From contig JAFLBL010000004.1 of NCBI GenBank assembly GCA_017303855.1, positions 1 to 64,000 of the forward strand: a stretch of DNA of 64,000 nucleotides. Direction: 5' to 3'. This stretch comes from Chitinophagales bacterium. Its GTDB lineage: Bacteria > Bacteroidota > Bacteroidia > Chitinophagales > Chitinophagaceae. A program made the position numbers and the translations under genes. Below are positions 1-7,204 of this stretch, one piece after another (the stretch's first letter is position 1; the number at the start of each line of letters is the position of its first letter). The notes beneath the pieces were generated by a model. It was given only the letters and a program-made list of their open reading frames with translations, was not told the origin of the DNA and did no database searches.

Positions 1-38
1 TCAGGTCGTCAGAGTATCCCTCCCTGCCCATAGACTGC

Positions 39-133
39 GTACAACAAGCAAATTGCCCGGATTGCCCTTGCCTGTAAGCAATATGAGTATTTAATTCGAG
101 GGCAACCCAAGCAATTTGCTTACCGTTATGTGC
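39..133 (+). repeat. attC-like site 1 (upstream junction of cassette 1)
   Basis: An AAC-type box, GTACAAC (39-45), and a GTT-type box, GTTATGTGC (125-133), flank an imperfect palindrome. Arms 46-68 and 99-121 pair at 20 of 23 positions, with a 30-nt loop. The total of about 95 bp is within the usual attC size range, and the boxes match the RYYYAAC/GTTRRRY core pattern at six of seven positions each. The bases before 39 would be the tail of a preceding cassette whose gene lies outside the window. Confidence 0.6.
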
Positions 134-166
134 TATGGTACGACACACCCTAATTAAGTAAGCATT

Positions 167-1213
167 ATGAGTGACGAAACCGAATTTCAAAAAGAATTCC
201 GACAACAGCAAATTGAAGAAAAAAAGGAAAATCTAGAAAAACATTCTCTTCTAATCCACAATTTCATAAACTTCTGTGCAGAGAGGGAAATTATTCTCAC
301 AATTGACAATTTCGATTATGTTCGAACAATTGGTCTTGTTGCAAAACATCCGAATCTTGTTACTCTGCTAAATCCTAGAATAATAGTTGACAAAGAAGAA
401 CTTGTTTCAATGGACATTTTGGAAAAAGAGTATTCAAAAGAACAATTTGCATCGGGTTTTTATTATTCGGAAAAATATATGGTAATGGCCCATCCATATT
501 TTAGAAGAGGTCATTATGAAGAGAACAACTTTGCACCAAGGTTTATTAATATATTTTGGAATTTTAACAAGGATAACATTGAAAAGTATATTTCTATTGA
601 CAGTGACAGGGTTAGAATAAATGTTAACAATAGTATGTATATGGAATTTGATACCTGGTATGGTGCTAAATTCAAAAATACAATCGTTGATATCGAAGAC
701 GGAATTGTAAAACTTCGACCACCTCTGCAACTTCTAGAATCTGATATTGGCTTTTTCTTTGGCAACACATATTCACTTGACATAAAATGGAGTTCAAAAA
801 ATGGAATTAAAGTTTTTCAAGCAGAAGAATTTAAAACTGAAGAAATTAGAATATCCAAAAATGGCAAAGAATATTATCCAGTAAAATACATACACGCCGA
901 ATTTGACATAAGTGTAGGAACTTTTAGACATTTTGATGGAGCTATTCACTTTTACACAGAGCAAGAATATTATCAAAGACGAGATGATGACTTTAATTAT
1001 AACAATAAGAACAGTTTGCAATTAAAAACACTTTCTCAAAAACTTTTTAAAGTAAATGGAAAAGTTGAAGTTGAAGATTGGGTAACTTTAGTTAGTCATT
1101 ATTTGTCAGGCAACCCTTTAATATTTGAATACTTTGAAGGTAAATTGCCAGACAATATTCTTGAAATGATAGAAAAACTTACAACATACAGGCAGAATAA
1201 CCACAGCACATAA
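167..1213 (+). CDS. Orphan cassette protein, 348 aa
   Basis: I do not recognise a family. The protein is soluble: no signal peptide or membrane segment, with a charged, Lys/Glu-rich N-terminal stretch (residues about 5-25) that could be helical. The middle and C-terminal parts are rich in aromatic residues, Asn and beta-prone stretches. The coding sequence is strikingly AT-rich compared with the core genes further right, a sign of transfer. The ATG at 167 lies about 34 bases after the upstream GTT box, and the TAA stop (1211-1213) sits inside the downstream AAC box, both typical of integron cassette genes. No own promoter is evident. Confidence 0.75.
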   Translation: MSDETEFQKEFRQQQIEEKKENLEKHSLLIHNFINFCAEREIILTIDNFDYVRTIGLVAKHPNLVTLLNPRIIVDKEELVSMDILEKEYSKEQFASGFYYSEKYMVMAHPYFRRGHYEENNFAPRFINIFWNFNKDNIEKYISIDSDRVRINVNNSMYMEFDTWYGAKFKNTIVDIEDGIVKLRPPLQLLESDIGFFFGNTYSLDIKWSSKNGIKVFQAEEFKTEEIRISKNGKEYYPVKYIHAEFDISVGTFRHFDGAIHFYTEQEYYQRRDDDFNYNNKNSLQLKTLSQKLFKVNGKVEVEDWVTLVSHYLSGNPLIFEYFEGKLPDNILEMIEKLTTYRQNNHST

Positions 1214-1404
1214 CAGTGGGTTTTGTGCAATGGCCTTTCAGAATAAATTCTCAACGACAGAATAAAACCCAGCAACATATCGGGCTGGCACGGCCTCCTA
1301 GAAATTTGATCTTAAAAAAGAACTTTAACCCAGGAACGGCTTTGTGCGGCCCGGCTGCCAGGAACTCCGATCGGCCACTGCACAAAGCCCCATACGTTAC
1401 CGGC
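1206..1404 (+). repeat. attC-like site 2 (cassette 1 / cassette 2 junction)
   Basis: The boxes are GCACATAAC (1206-1214) and GTTACCGGC (1396-1404). Arms 1217-1235 and 1374-1393 pair over the blocks GGG, TTTGTGCA and TGGCC, and one arm is a base longer, resembling the extrahelical bases of attC sites. At about 199 bp it is longer than usual attC sites. Its inner part (about 1250-1360) is a diverged repeat found again at 2626-2766. Confidence 0.55.
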
Positions 1405-1435
1405 AATGCCGTCGAGCACCTTCCATTTATTTGAG

Positions 1436-1897
1436 ATGCATATCTTAGATTTCTATACTCAATATTCTCAATTTTATATTCTGGACAAAGGTTCTCCACA
1501 ACGGACCGACTCAGATCAATTCTGGACAGAAGAAGCTTCTAAAGATAGGTTGGCTATAGAAGAAGGAGTGCTAGGTGTCGGTACTCAATGTTACGGCCCT
1601 GTAAAAGCTACCGTTGTTATCCGAGAGTCTGAAAATCAGAACTTTGACATTCTAAAATATGACCACATTGTGGAGGGAAGCTTGCAAATAAAGTCTGGGA
1701 CAATTCAAATAGTAGACTGTCCGACTTCCAGTATTGAGTTTCAAACAGACATTCCCATAGGAGATTATAGAGTAAGGGTTTACTCTTTGAATCTAAATTC
1801 AGTTGTTGGAGACGAAGGAAATGATTCATATGAAATAGAAATTTGGCCAGGCAAACTAAATCTCAGAAAAGTAATAAAACGATACAGCGACAATTAG
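1436..1897 (+). CDS. ComJ/Nin-like protein (possible nuclease inhibitor), 153 aa
   Basis: A small soluble protein of mainly beta character. From memory of the family, its order of motifs resembles Bacillus ComJ (Nin), the inhibitor of the DNA-entry nuclease. It has an N-terminal YSQFYILD segment, a WTEEA segment, a long beta-rich middle, and a C-terminal segment with I-P-x-G-D-Y-R-V-R-V-Y followed by an acidic stretch. Relatives outside competence loci may act as immunity or inhibitor proteins. The ATG at 1436 is chosen because an in-frame ATG at 1406 lies in the recombination-site region. It is the only gene of cassette 2. The functional link is inference and needs a profile search. Confidence 0.5.
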   Translation: MHILDFYTQYSQFYILDKGSPQRTDSDQFWTEEASKDRLAIEEGVLGVGTQCYGPVKATVVIRESENQNFDILKYDHIVEGSLQIKSGTIQIVDCPTSSIEFQTDIPIGDYRVRVYSLNLNSVVGDEGNDSYEIEIWPGKLNLRKVIKRYSDN

Positions 1898-1903
1898 GCA
1901 CAT

Positions 1904-1955
1904 GCCGGTAACAGGCGGTTCCTATGTAAAGCGGTAGGAACGGCCTCCTTTTTAT
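1904..1955 (+). repeat. Cassette-end hairpin (attC remnant or terminator)
   Basis: The AAC box GCCGGTAAC (1904-1912) is followed by a stem, arms 1913-1924 and 1935-1946 (11 of 12 paired), a 10-nt loop and a T-rich tract (1947-1955). The expected GTT box after the stem is missing. It can be read as a truncated attC-like site or as an intrinsic terminator for the preceding gene; it may do both. Confidence 0.5.
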
Positions 1956-2006
1956 TTGGATAGAGATTACTGAGGATAAATGGTTTTGGGGTTGACATTG
2001 TAAAAC

Positions 2007-2082
2007 GCTGAAGCTTTGAATGATTGCAATTGCTGAAGCCTGGACATAGAAAGGCGATGCTGCAATCATTCAAAGATGCAGC
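2007..2082. repeat. Large palindrome in a gene-free stretch
   Basis: A perfect 15-bp inverted repeat (2014-2028 with 2061-2075) extends imperfectly to 2007-2082. It lies in the 1898-2286 gap, which otherwise holds only the cassette-end hairpin and a diverged spacer repeat (2171-2213). No GTT/AAC box pair flanks it, so it is not a clear recombination site. Confidence 0.6.
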
Positions 2083-2170
2083 GGAATGTATTTCATTCAG
2101 TACTTTAAACCCGGGCTTTGCAAAAGCCGCGAGCGTGCTGACTCGGCCTTTAATTAATACAGTCGCATTA

Positions 2171-2213
2171 GTGGGCCTTCGCCGGAAAAGAATTTTAACC
2201 AGGCGGTCTGCGC
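2171..2213 (+). repeat. Diverged spacer repeat, copy C
   Basis: About 43 bases resemble 3949-3990: both contain GG-N-CCTTCGCCG, a CAGG(C/T)GG block and a CTGCG(C/T) end. The central AATTTTAACC-AGG part also resembles the inner part of the spacers at 1217-1359 and 2626-2766. The copies lie between different genes of the accessory region. Confidence 0.45.
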
Positions 2214-2286
2214 TGAACCGCCGACGATTTAGGCCTTTAATCCGGGGCCCCAGGTATGTAAGAGTACAAATTAGTCCACTATTTAT

Positions 2287-2601
2287 ATGATTGGTCAGGT
2301 TTATATTGACAATGAAATAATTGGGGAAGTTGACTTTAGGATAATTGAGGAAACTATGGGTGTTATTGGGGGCGATTTAATACCCAATAGCAATTATTTT
2401 AAATATCAACCGACGATTCAAGAACACTTTGAGAAAAACGGGATTTCAAATATCCACGACTATAACTTTAGAATAATACTGGATGAGATAGAGCTGAATC
2501 CGGAAGGCGGTATTGGAATAACGGATTCAAAAGAATTCAATGAAATAATTGTTGAATCCGGAGGTTTGGATCAGGTAACCCTTGATAAATTACGGTCGTA
2601 A
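2287..2601 (+). CDS. Orphan small protein, 104 aa
   Basis: A short acidic soluble protein with no signal peptide or membrane segment. It alternates beta-prone and helical stretches, contains a GVIGGDL turn near residue 27, and ends in an acidic GGLDQVTLDKL segment. I recognise no family; size, acidity and location would fit an immunity or antitoxin-type protein, but nothing shows this. The ATG at 2287 follows a GC-rich spacer. The 2602-2830 spacer after it contains the diverged repeat shared with the cassette 1/2 junction. Confidence 0.6.
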   Translation: MIGQVYIDNEIIGEVDFRIIEETMGVIGGDLIPNSNYFKYQPTIQEHFEKNGISNIHDYNFRIILDEIELNPEGGIGITDSKEFNEIIVESGGLDQVTLDKLRS

Positions 2602-2625
2602 AGCAAAAGTAACGGCCTGTGACAT

Positions 2626-2766
2626 CGGGTATTGCGCAATGGTCAAGAGAAGATATGCTTATCGACAGAATTAAACGCAGCAACAGTTCGGGCTGGTACG
2701 GTTTTTTAGAAATTTGAGCTAAAAAAATAGTTGACCCGGGAACAGGTTTTGGGCGGCCCGGCTGCC
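2626..2766 (+). repeat. Diverged spacer repeat, copy B (matches 1217-1359)
   Basis: About 140 bases align with 1217-1359. Shared blocks are GCGCAATGG/GTGCAATGG, CGACAGAAT-AAA, GCAACA-TCGGGCTGG-ACGG, TAGAAATTTGA, GGAAC-GG-TT, and an identical GGCGGCCCGGCTGCC-type end. Copy B is followed by CATACGTT at 2798-2804, like the CATACGTT at 1391-1398, which suggests it is a decayed junction of the same type. Confidence 0.6.
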
Positions 2767-2830
2767 CCCCATCCAAACAGCAATAAAGAAGACAATCATA
2801 CGTTTTGTAAGCGAAGTAAAATCAAGCCTT

Positions 2831-3895
2831 ATGCGGAAGATCGCAACCTGTGCTCTTTGTTTAATTCTTTCAATAACAGCAGTTGGTCAAACCGGGACAT
2901 TTGAGGTTTTTGGAACTATCTATGGAGAGTATACCCGCAGAATATATTTTTTCTTTGAAGGGAATTACAGGCAGAAAGACAGTATTGTTGCTGATATAAA
3001 AGATGGCAAATTCTATTTTAAGGCTGATGCTACTTTGCCTGTTCAGCTCAGGTTCCATTTGGATCAGCAATCCTATATTCAGGATGTTTTCGTGGACAGC
3101 AAAAAAGTTTTAATTACCTGTAACAATAAGATTGACATTTACGGCCCGGACAAAGACACGTTGAACATGTTTACGATTACAGGGGTCAAGGGGTCGAAGG
3201 CGGAAAGACTAAAACGAAATTTTGAAAACTGGCTGGCAACTCTCAACGCCTCTGATAAGACGGAGGATGAAAAAAAGCAAGCGTACTATGACAAACTTTA
3301 CGAATTTGCAAGCAGGAATCCAGGCAATAAGGTAAGTCCATATTTAATTGGGAAAGCATCAACACTTCGTTATTCACAAATTAATTCATTGAAGAGCTTA
3401 TTGGATCGTTCACTTCTGAAAACATTTGAAGGGAAGACTGTTACGCAATTGCTTAACAGCCTGGATAAATCGAAAAACAAAACAATTGGCAGCCCTTTTT
3501 TGGATGTGGCTTTGAAAGACACAGCAGGAGCAGACATTACTATTAAAGATCTGAGAGGGAAGTACGTTCTGGTTGACTTTTGGGCATCCTGGTGCAAGCC
3601 ATGCAGGGAAAAGAATCCCGAGCTGAAAATTCTTTACAGTAAACTGAAAGATAAAAACTTTGAAATTCTTGGTGTTTCCTTTGATAAAGAGCAAAGTAAA
3701 TGGAGAGAAGCAATTGTAAAAGACGGGTTGACGTGGATGCAGGTAATTGATGAAAATGGTTTTTCCGGAGTATTGGGTAAGCACTATGCTATTGAAGCAA
3801 TTCCCCAAAGCATATTAATTGGCGCAGACGGGAAGATATTGGGTGTAGGACTCGATACCAAAGTGATAGAAGAAATGATTGAGAGGGCATTATAA
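2831..3895 (+). CDS. TlpA-like thiol-disulfide oxidoreductase with DUF4369-type N-terminus, 354 aa
   Basis: A secreted thioredoxin-fold protein. The signal peptide covers residues 1-20 (ending AVGQ). Residues about 22-120 form a DUF4369-like beta domain, 125-210 a helical linker, and 225-354 the AhpC-TSA/Redoxin domain. The redox motif is WCKPC with C255 and C258, preceded by the KYVLVDFWASW strand; the cis-Pro loop is AIPQS near residue 328. Such Bacteroidota proteins act in periplasmic disulfide exchange or cytochrome maturation. It stands alone among accessory genes, not in a ccm cluster. Confidence 0.88.
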   Translation: MRKIATCALCLILSITAVGQTGTFEVFGTIYGEYTRRIYFFFEGNYRQKDSIVADIKDGKFYFKADATLPVQLRFHLDQQSYIQDVFVDSKKVLITCNNKIDIYGPDKDTLNMFTITGVKGSKAERLKRNFENWLATLNASDKTEDEKKQAYYDKLYEFASRNPGNKVSPYLIGKASTLRYSQINSLKSLLDRSLLKTFEGKTVTQLLNSLDKSKNKTIGSPFLDVALKDTAGADITIKDLRGKYVLVDFWASWCKPCREKNPELKILYSKLKDKNFEILGVSFDKEQSKWREAIVKDGLTWMQVIDENGFSGVLGKHYAIEAIPQSILIGADGKILGVGLDTKVIEEMIERAL

Positions 3896-3948
3896 GGTGA
3901 GATAGTATTTCCGGCGGTTACATCAGTATGGGATTTATGAAGCATCAG

Positions 3949-3990
3949 CGGACCTTCGCCGATAGGACATTCAATCAGGTGGCCTGCGTC
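3949..3990 (+). repeat. Diverged spacer repeat, copy D
   Basis: Partner of 2171-2213. It sits within a weak palindrome (about 3927-3955 with 3989-4019, built on ATGGGAT/ATCCCAT) between the TlpA-like and transglutaminase-like genes. No well-formed GTT/AAC box pair is seen. Confidence 0.4.
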
Positions 3991-4044
3991 CGGACGTCTG
4001 CGTCTTACCTTATCCCATCTGACAACTTGAAAAATAAATATAAA

Positions 4045-5172
4045 ATGAAAAGAGTAGTTTATTTGAGTGTATTGCTTCTGATTACATGGATTTCAACGTT
4101 TGGTCAAACGAGAATAATCAGGGCTCATTCCACGTCTGTCGACATTCGTGACGGTGAAAGATTCCAAAAAAATGCGTGGACAATTTCACCTGAAATAAGT
4201 CCGGATGTGTATACGACTTCTTCGAAAGGGAAGAAAGTGGTTTTTTATACCGACATTGACTCAATTTCAATAAAAATAACGCCAACAACCAAATTTGATT
4301 TTACTATTCTGCTCAACGACAGCATAAAAGCCGTAACGCAAATTAAATACATGCCAGGCTACCTTGACAAGTTAAAACTGGCCGGAACGTTTAATTTTTC
4401 CGACAACAGACCGCTGCCGAAATTTGAATATCAGGATAAAAATGACCCCAATCTTATCACCCTAAGAAAAGAGTTGAATCTGGACTCAATAGCAGGAACG
4501 GGCGGTGAAGAATTAAAAATACTAAACCTGCTTCACTGGATTCACAATCTTATACCCCATGATGGCAACCACGACAACCCGGTTGTTAAAAACGCAATGA
4601 GTATGATCAAAGAATGCAAAAGGGACGCAAGAGGGTTGAATTGCAGGGGCCTGGCGACAGTCCTGAACGAGTGCTACTTGTCGTTAGGAATTAAATCCAG
4701 ATTTGTAACCTGTATGCCCAAAGACAGCGTCTTTGATGATTGTCACGTTATAAATATGGTGTATCTGGAAGAAAAGAAAAAATGGATCTGGATTGATCCG
4801 ACGAACAATGCCTATGTGATGAATGAAAAGGGTGAATTGTTGAGTATTCAGGAAGTACGAGAGCGATTGGTTGCTGATAAACCATTGCTATTAAACCCCG
4901 ATGCCAATTGGAATAATAAATCATCAGCCACAAAAGAAGATTATTTATACAATTATATGGCTAAGAATTTATACAGGGTTGAATGCCCGCTAATAAGTGA
5001 ATACAATGCGGAGACCTGGTCAAACGGAAAACAAGTTACTTATGTGGAATTATTGCCGGTAGACGCATTTAAACAAAAGCCGGATAAAATGGTGCAAAGA
5101 AACGATAAGACCGGAACAACGTTTACATACTTTAAAACCAATAACCCCTCATTATTTTGGCAAATTCCCTAG
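4045..5172 (+). CDS. Secreted transglutaminase-fold protein, 375 aa
   Basis: The signal peptide is residues 1-20 (MKRVVYLSVLLLITWISTFG then Q). The C-terminal half carries a papain/transglutaminase-like core with the expected triad order: C200 in NCRGLATVLNE, H234 in CHVINMVY and D251 in WIDPTNN. Such proteins are peptidases, amidases or cross-linkers; the substrate is unknown. The ATG at 4045 is preferred over an in-frame ATG at 3928 because it starts a textbook signal peptide and the upstream stretch belongs to the spacer repeat. It overlaps the start of the following serine hydrolase frame by a few bases. Confidence 0.82.
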   Translation: MKRVVYLSVLLLITWISTFGQTRIIRAHSTSVDIRDGERFQKNAWTISPEISPDVYTTSSKGKKVVFYTDIDSISIKITPTTKFDFTILLNDSIKAVTQIKYMPGYLDKLKLAGTFNFSDNRPLPKFEYQDKNDPNLITLRKELNLDSIAGTGGEELKILNLLHWIHNLIPHDGNHDNPVVKNAMSMIKECKRDARGLNCRGLATVLNECYLSLGIKSRFVTCMPKDSVFDDCHVINMVYLEEKKKWIWIDPTNNAYVMNEKGELLSIQEVRERLVADKPLLLNPDANWNNKSSATKEDYLYNYMAKNLYRVECPLISEYNAETWSNGKQVTYVELLPVDAFKQKPDKMVQRNDKTGTTFTYFKTNNPSLFWQIP

Positions 5173-6356
5173 CAGGCACAAAGGCTAAACTGCGATTTAG
5201 CAATAAAGGGGCCTACGGATTTATATTCTTTTTCCTGGGCCTGACAATTGCAGGTAGTGCTACGGGCTATCCTGCTTCACCGCGTTCTTACCGGCCGCAT
5301 GCGTATGCTGGCATTAGCGGAGATACTGATACGTTATTACTTAAAAAGGCCGCCGATGAGATCAGACAGGGCCGGTATGGTGAAGTACACTCCATGCTCC
5401 TTTTTAAGGATAATAAAATTGTTTTTGAGGAGTATTTTCCCGGACACCAGTACCAATGGGATGGACCCAATCATCATGGAGTATTGGTTAATTGGGATAA
5501 ATCCATGCTGCATGGCGTCAGATCGGTGAGTAAGAGCATTACTTCACTGTGTATCGGAATCGCGATTGACAAGGGGTTTATCAGAAGTGTTGAGCAGTCT
5601 GTTTTTGACTTTTTGCCTGACCATCAGCAATTGAAAACAGGGGTTAAAGAAAAAATAACGATTGAACACCTGTTAACCATGACGGCCGGGCTGGAGTGGG
5701 AGGAATGGAAAACGGCGTTATCCAGTGAGAAAAATGATATTGTGGGAATCTGGTTACAGGAGAAAGACCCGGTTACTTATATTTTAGAGAAACCCCTGAT
5801 CAACCCACCCGGACAGGTTTTCAATTATTCAGGAGGGAATGCAATACTGTTAGGGGAAATTATCCGGAAGGCAACCGGGATGGACCTTGAAAAGTTTGCA
5901 AATGAATATTTATTCAAACCGGCAGGAATTGATACATCGGCGTGGCCTCTCCGTTTTAAAAACGGGGTTATTGAGGCAGGCGGAGGGCTGGAGATGAGCC
6001 CTGCGGATCTGATAAAAATAGGCGCGTTGTGCCTGAATAAAGGAACACTTAATGGCCAGCGCATTATTGCGGAACATTGGTTTGAGAAATGCAGTACCCG
6101 ATATGCTAACAATACTTCCATTTTTATACCCGGACACTTTTCCGGAAGTCATGAGTATGGCTATTCGTGGTGGTTAAAAACATTTAAAAAGGCAGGGAAA
6201 GAAATAAATATGTATCATGCAACAGGTTGGGGAGGGCAGGAGCTGATCATTATCCCGGAATTAAATGCAGCCGTTGTATTTACAGGCGGAAATTATGTGC
6301 CGCTTACCACTACGTTTTCTATACTTGATAAGTATATTCTTCCGGCTATTCTATAA
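5157..6356 (+). CDS. Serine hydrolase (beta-lactamase class C / AmpC-like family), about 399 aa
   Basis: The fold is the penicillin-binding-protein/beta-lactamase type. The catalytic SxxK is S-V-S-K at 5523-5534, the Tyr motif is Y-S-G-G-N at about 5824-5838, and an H-A-T-G-W-G-G segment near 6218-6238 replaces KTG. A hydrophobic segment after the first 20 residues is probably an export signal. The frame opens after a stop at 5142-5144 and contains no ATG before this segment; TTG at 5157 is the only plausible start and lies inside the end of the preceding gene. The gene may therefore use TTG or have lost its original 5' end. Esterase, peptidase or amidase activity is possible. Confidence 0.8.
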   Translation: MANSLAGTKAKLRFSNKGAYGFIFFFLGLTIAGSATGYPASPRSYRPHAYAGISGDTDTLLLKKAADEIRQGRYGEVHSMLLFKDNKIVFEEYFPGHQYQWDGPNHHGVLVNWDKSMLHGVRSVSKSITSLCIGIAIDKGFIRSVEQSVFDFLPDHQQLKTGVKEKITIEHLLTMTAGLEWEEWKTALSSEKNDIVGIWLQEKDPVTYILEKPLINPPGQVFNYSGGNAILLGEIIRKATGMDLEKFANEYLFKPAGIDTSAWPLRFKNGVIEAGGGLEMSPADLIKIGALCLNKGTLNGQRIIAEHWFEKCSTRYANNTSIFIPGHFSGSHEYGYSWWLKTFKKAGKEINMYHATGWGGQELIIIPELNAAVVFTGGNYVPLTTTFSILDKYILPAIL

Positions 6357-6403
6357 TTTTTCTTTTTTATAAAAAGCCATTTAGTAATACAGCGTTGCCC
6401 ATT

Positions 6404-6444
6404 CACCCTTCGGCAAGCACCCTTCGGCAAGCTCAGGGTGACAA
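6404..6444. repeat. Dispersed short element (CCCTTCGGCAAGC type), partly duplicated
   Basis: The unit CACCCTTCGGCAAGC occurs twice head to tail (6404-6418 and 6418-6432), ending in CTCAGGGTGACAA. A related sequence, in the opposite orientation, is at 42510-42543. It resembles the TTGTCACCCTGAGC-type elements scattered in Bacteroidota genomes. Confidence 0.55.
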
Positions 6445-6449
6445 CGATC

Positions 6450-6512
6450 AGCCACTCACCATTCACCACTCACCATTCACCACTCACCACTCACATCTCA
6501 CATCTCACATCT
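6450..6512. repeat. Degenerate tandem repeat (CACTCACCATTCAC type)
   Basis: Runs of CCACTCACCATTCA followed by ACATCTC units. The repeat enters the 3' end of the HD-domain gene on the minus strand, whose last codons (RCEM, stop) are made of repeat units. It is one of several such patches in this window. Confidence 0.75.
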
Positions 6513-7103
6513 CTTCTGATGTTCAATCACAAACGCGATCAACTCCTCCAGTGTACAATCAATCATTCCCACTGCTTCATTGATATCTTCCCGGCTCACC
6601 TGTGCGGCAAAGGCCGCGGTCTTTAACCGTTTCAACACACTTTTTACTTCCAGTCCTTCATACCCGGTGGGACGGATCAGGGAACAGGCATGGATGAAGC
6701 CGGATAACTCGTCGATGGCATAGATCATTTTATCCATCTTGCTTACGGGGGTAACGCCGAAAACGGATGGACCGTGTGAGGCGATGCAGTGAATGACTTC
6801 GGGATCCACGTTGCGTTTTTCCAGTTCTTCGATGATTACCCGGCAATGATCGTCGGGATACTTTTCCCAGTCCGCATCATGCAGGAGACCAGCCTGTTCC
6901 CATTTACGGGCGGTGAGGTCGTCGGCTCCTTCTTTTTCAATGGCCCATGCTTTCATATTGGCCGCCACCTGTTTCATGTGCAGGCGGAGTTTTTCGTTGG
7001 GCACCCATTCGAGCAGGAGGGCATTGGCTTCTTCGTCGGAGAGGAGGTTGCCGGCATTGGCCGGATCACCAAATACGGAGCGGTTGAGATTACGGGAGGA
7101 CAT
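6498..7103 (-). CDS. HD-domain metal-dependent phosphohydrolase, 201 aa
   Basis: A cytoplasmic HD-superfamily protein. Putative metal ligands are H42, the H75-D76 pair (GLLHDADWE), H105/H110 and an Asp near residue 130 (YAIDELSGF). Related small HD proteins hydrolyse nucleotides or other phosphate esters; the substrate cannot be read from the sequence. Length is typical for the single-domain group. The C-terminus runs into a short tandem repeat and may have been remodelled by it. It is transcribed away from the next gene, with about 100 bp of T-rich repeat (7112-7158) between them. Confidence 0.85.
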   Translation of the reverse strand: MSSRNLNRSVFGDPANAGNLLSDEEANALLLEWVPNEKLRLHMKQVAANMKAWAIEKEGADDLTARKWEQAGLLHDADWEKYPDDHCRVIIEELEKRNVDPEVIHCIASHGPSVFGVTPVSKMDKMIYAIDELSGFIHACSLIRPTGYEGLEVKSVLKRLKTAAFAAQVSREDINEAVGMIDCTLEELIAFVIEHQKRCEM

Positions 7104-7111
7104 GGAGAAAA

Positions 7112-7158
7112 GTTTAGGGGTTTAGACGTTTAGGTGTTGAGATGTTTAGGGTTTAGAG
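7112..7158. repeat. Degenerate tandem repeat (GTTTAGG type)
   Basis: About five GTTTAGG/GTTTAGA/GTTGAGA units fill most of the gap between the divergent HD-domain and OB-fold genes. Confidence 0.6.
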
Positions 7159-7204
7159 TGGTTCATTGGCTTCACGTACCTTCGCGGGGACGGAACACAA
7201 TATT

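Larger units (their letters stand above)
39..1946 (+). mobile_element. Integron-like gene cassette array (CALIN-like, no integrase seen)
   Basis: Two consecutive orphan genes are packaged as units that match integron cassettes. Cassette 1 starts at GTTATGTGC (125-133) and ends with its exact reverse complement GCACATAAC (1206-1214). Cassette 2 starts at GTTACCGGC (1396-1404) and ends with GCCGGTAAC (1904-1912). In integrons, cutting between G and TT makes the cassette start pair with its own end, which is the pattern seen. Each junction is a long imperfect hairpin (46-121, 1217-1395, 1913-1946), and gene 1 stops inside the AAC box. No tyrosine recombinase is present in the window. The last junction lacks a GTT box, so the array seems decayed on that side. 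The assignment as attC sites is inference; the complementarity is seen directly. Confidence 0.6.

Noticed and set aside
1216..1434. Open frames on both strands between cassettes 1 and 2
   Set aside because: They cover the hairpin and spacer repeat, and the related spacer at 2626-2766 does not keep the frames.
6450..6512. Tandem repeats as a CRISPR array
   Set aside because: Units are short, imperfect and without unique spacers; no cas gene is near.
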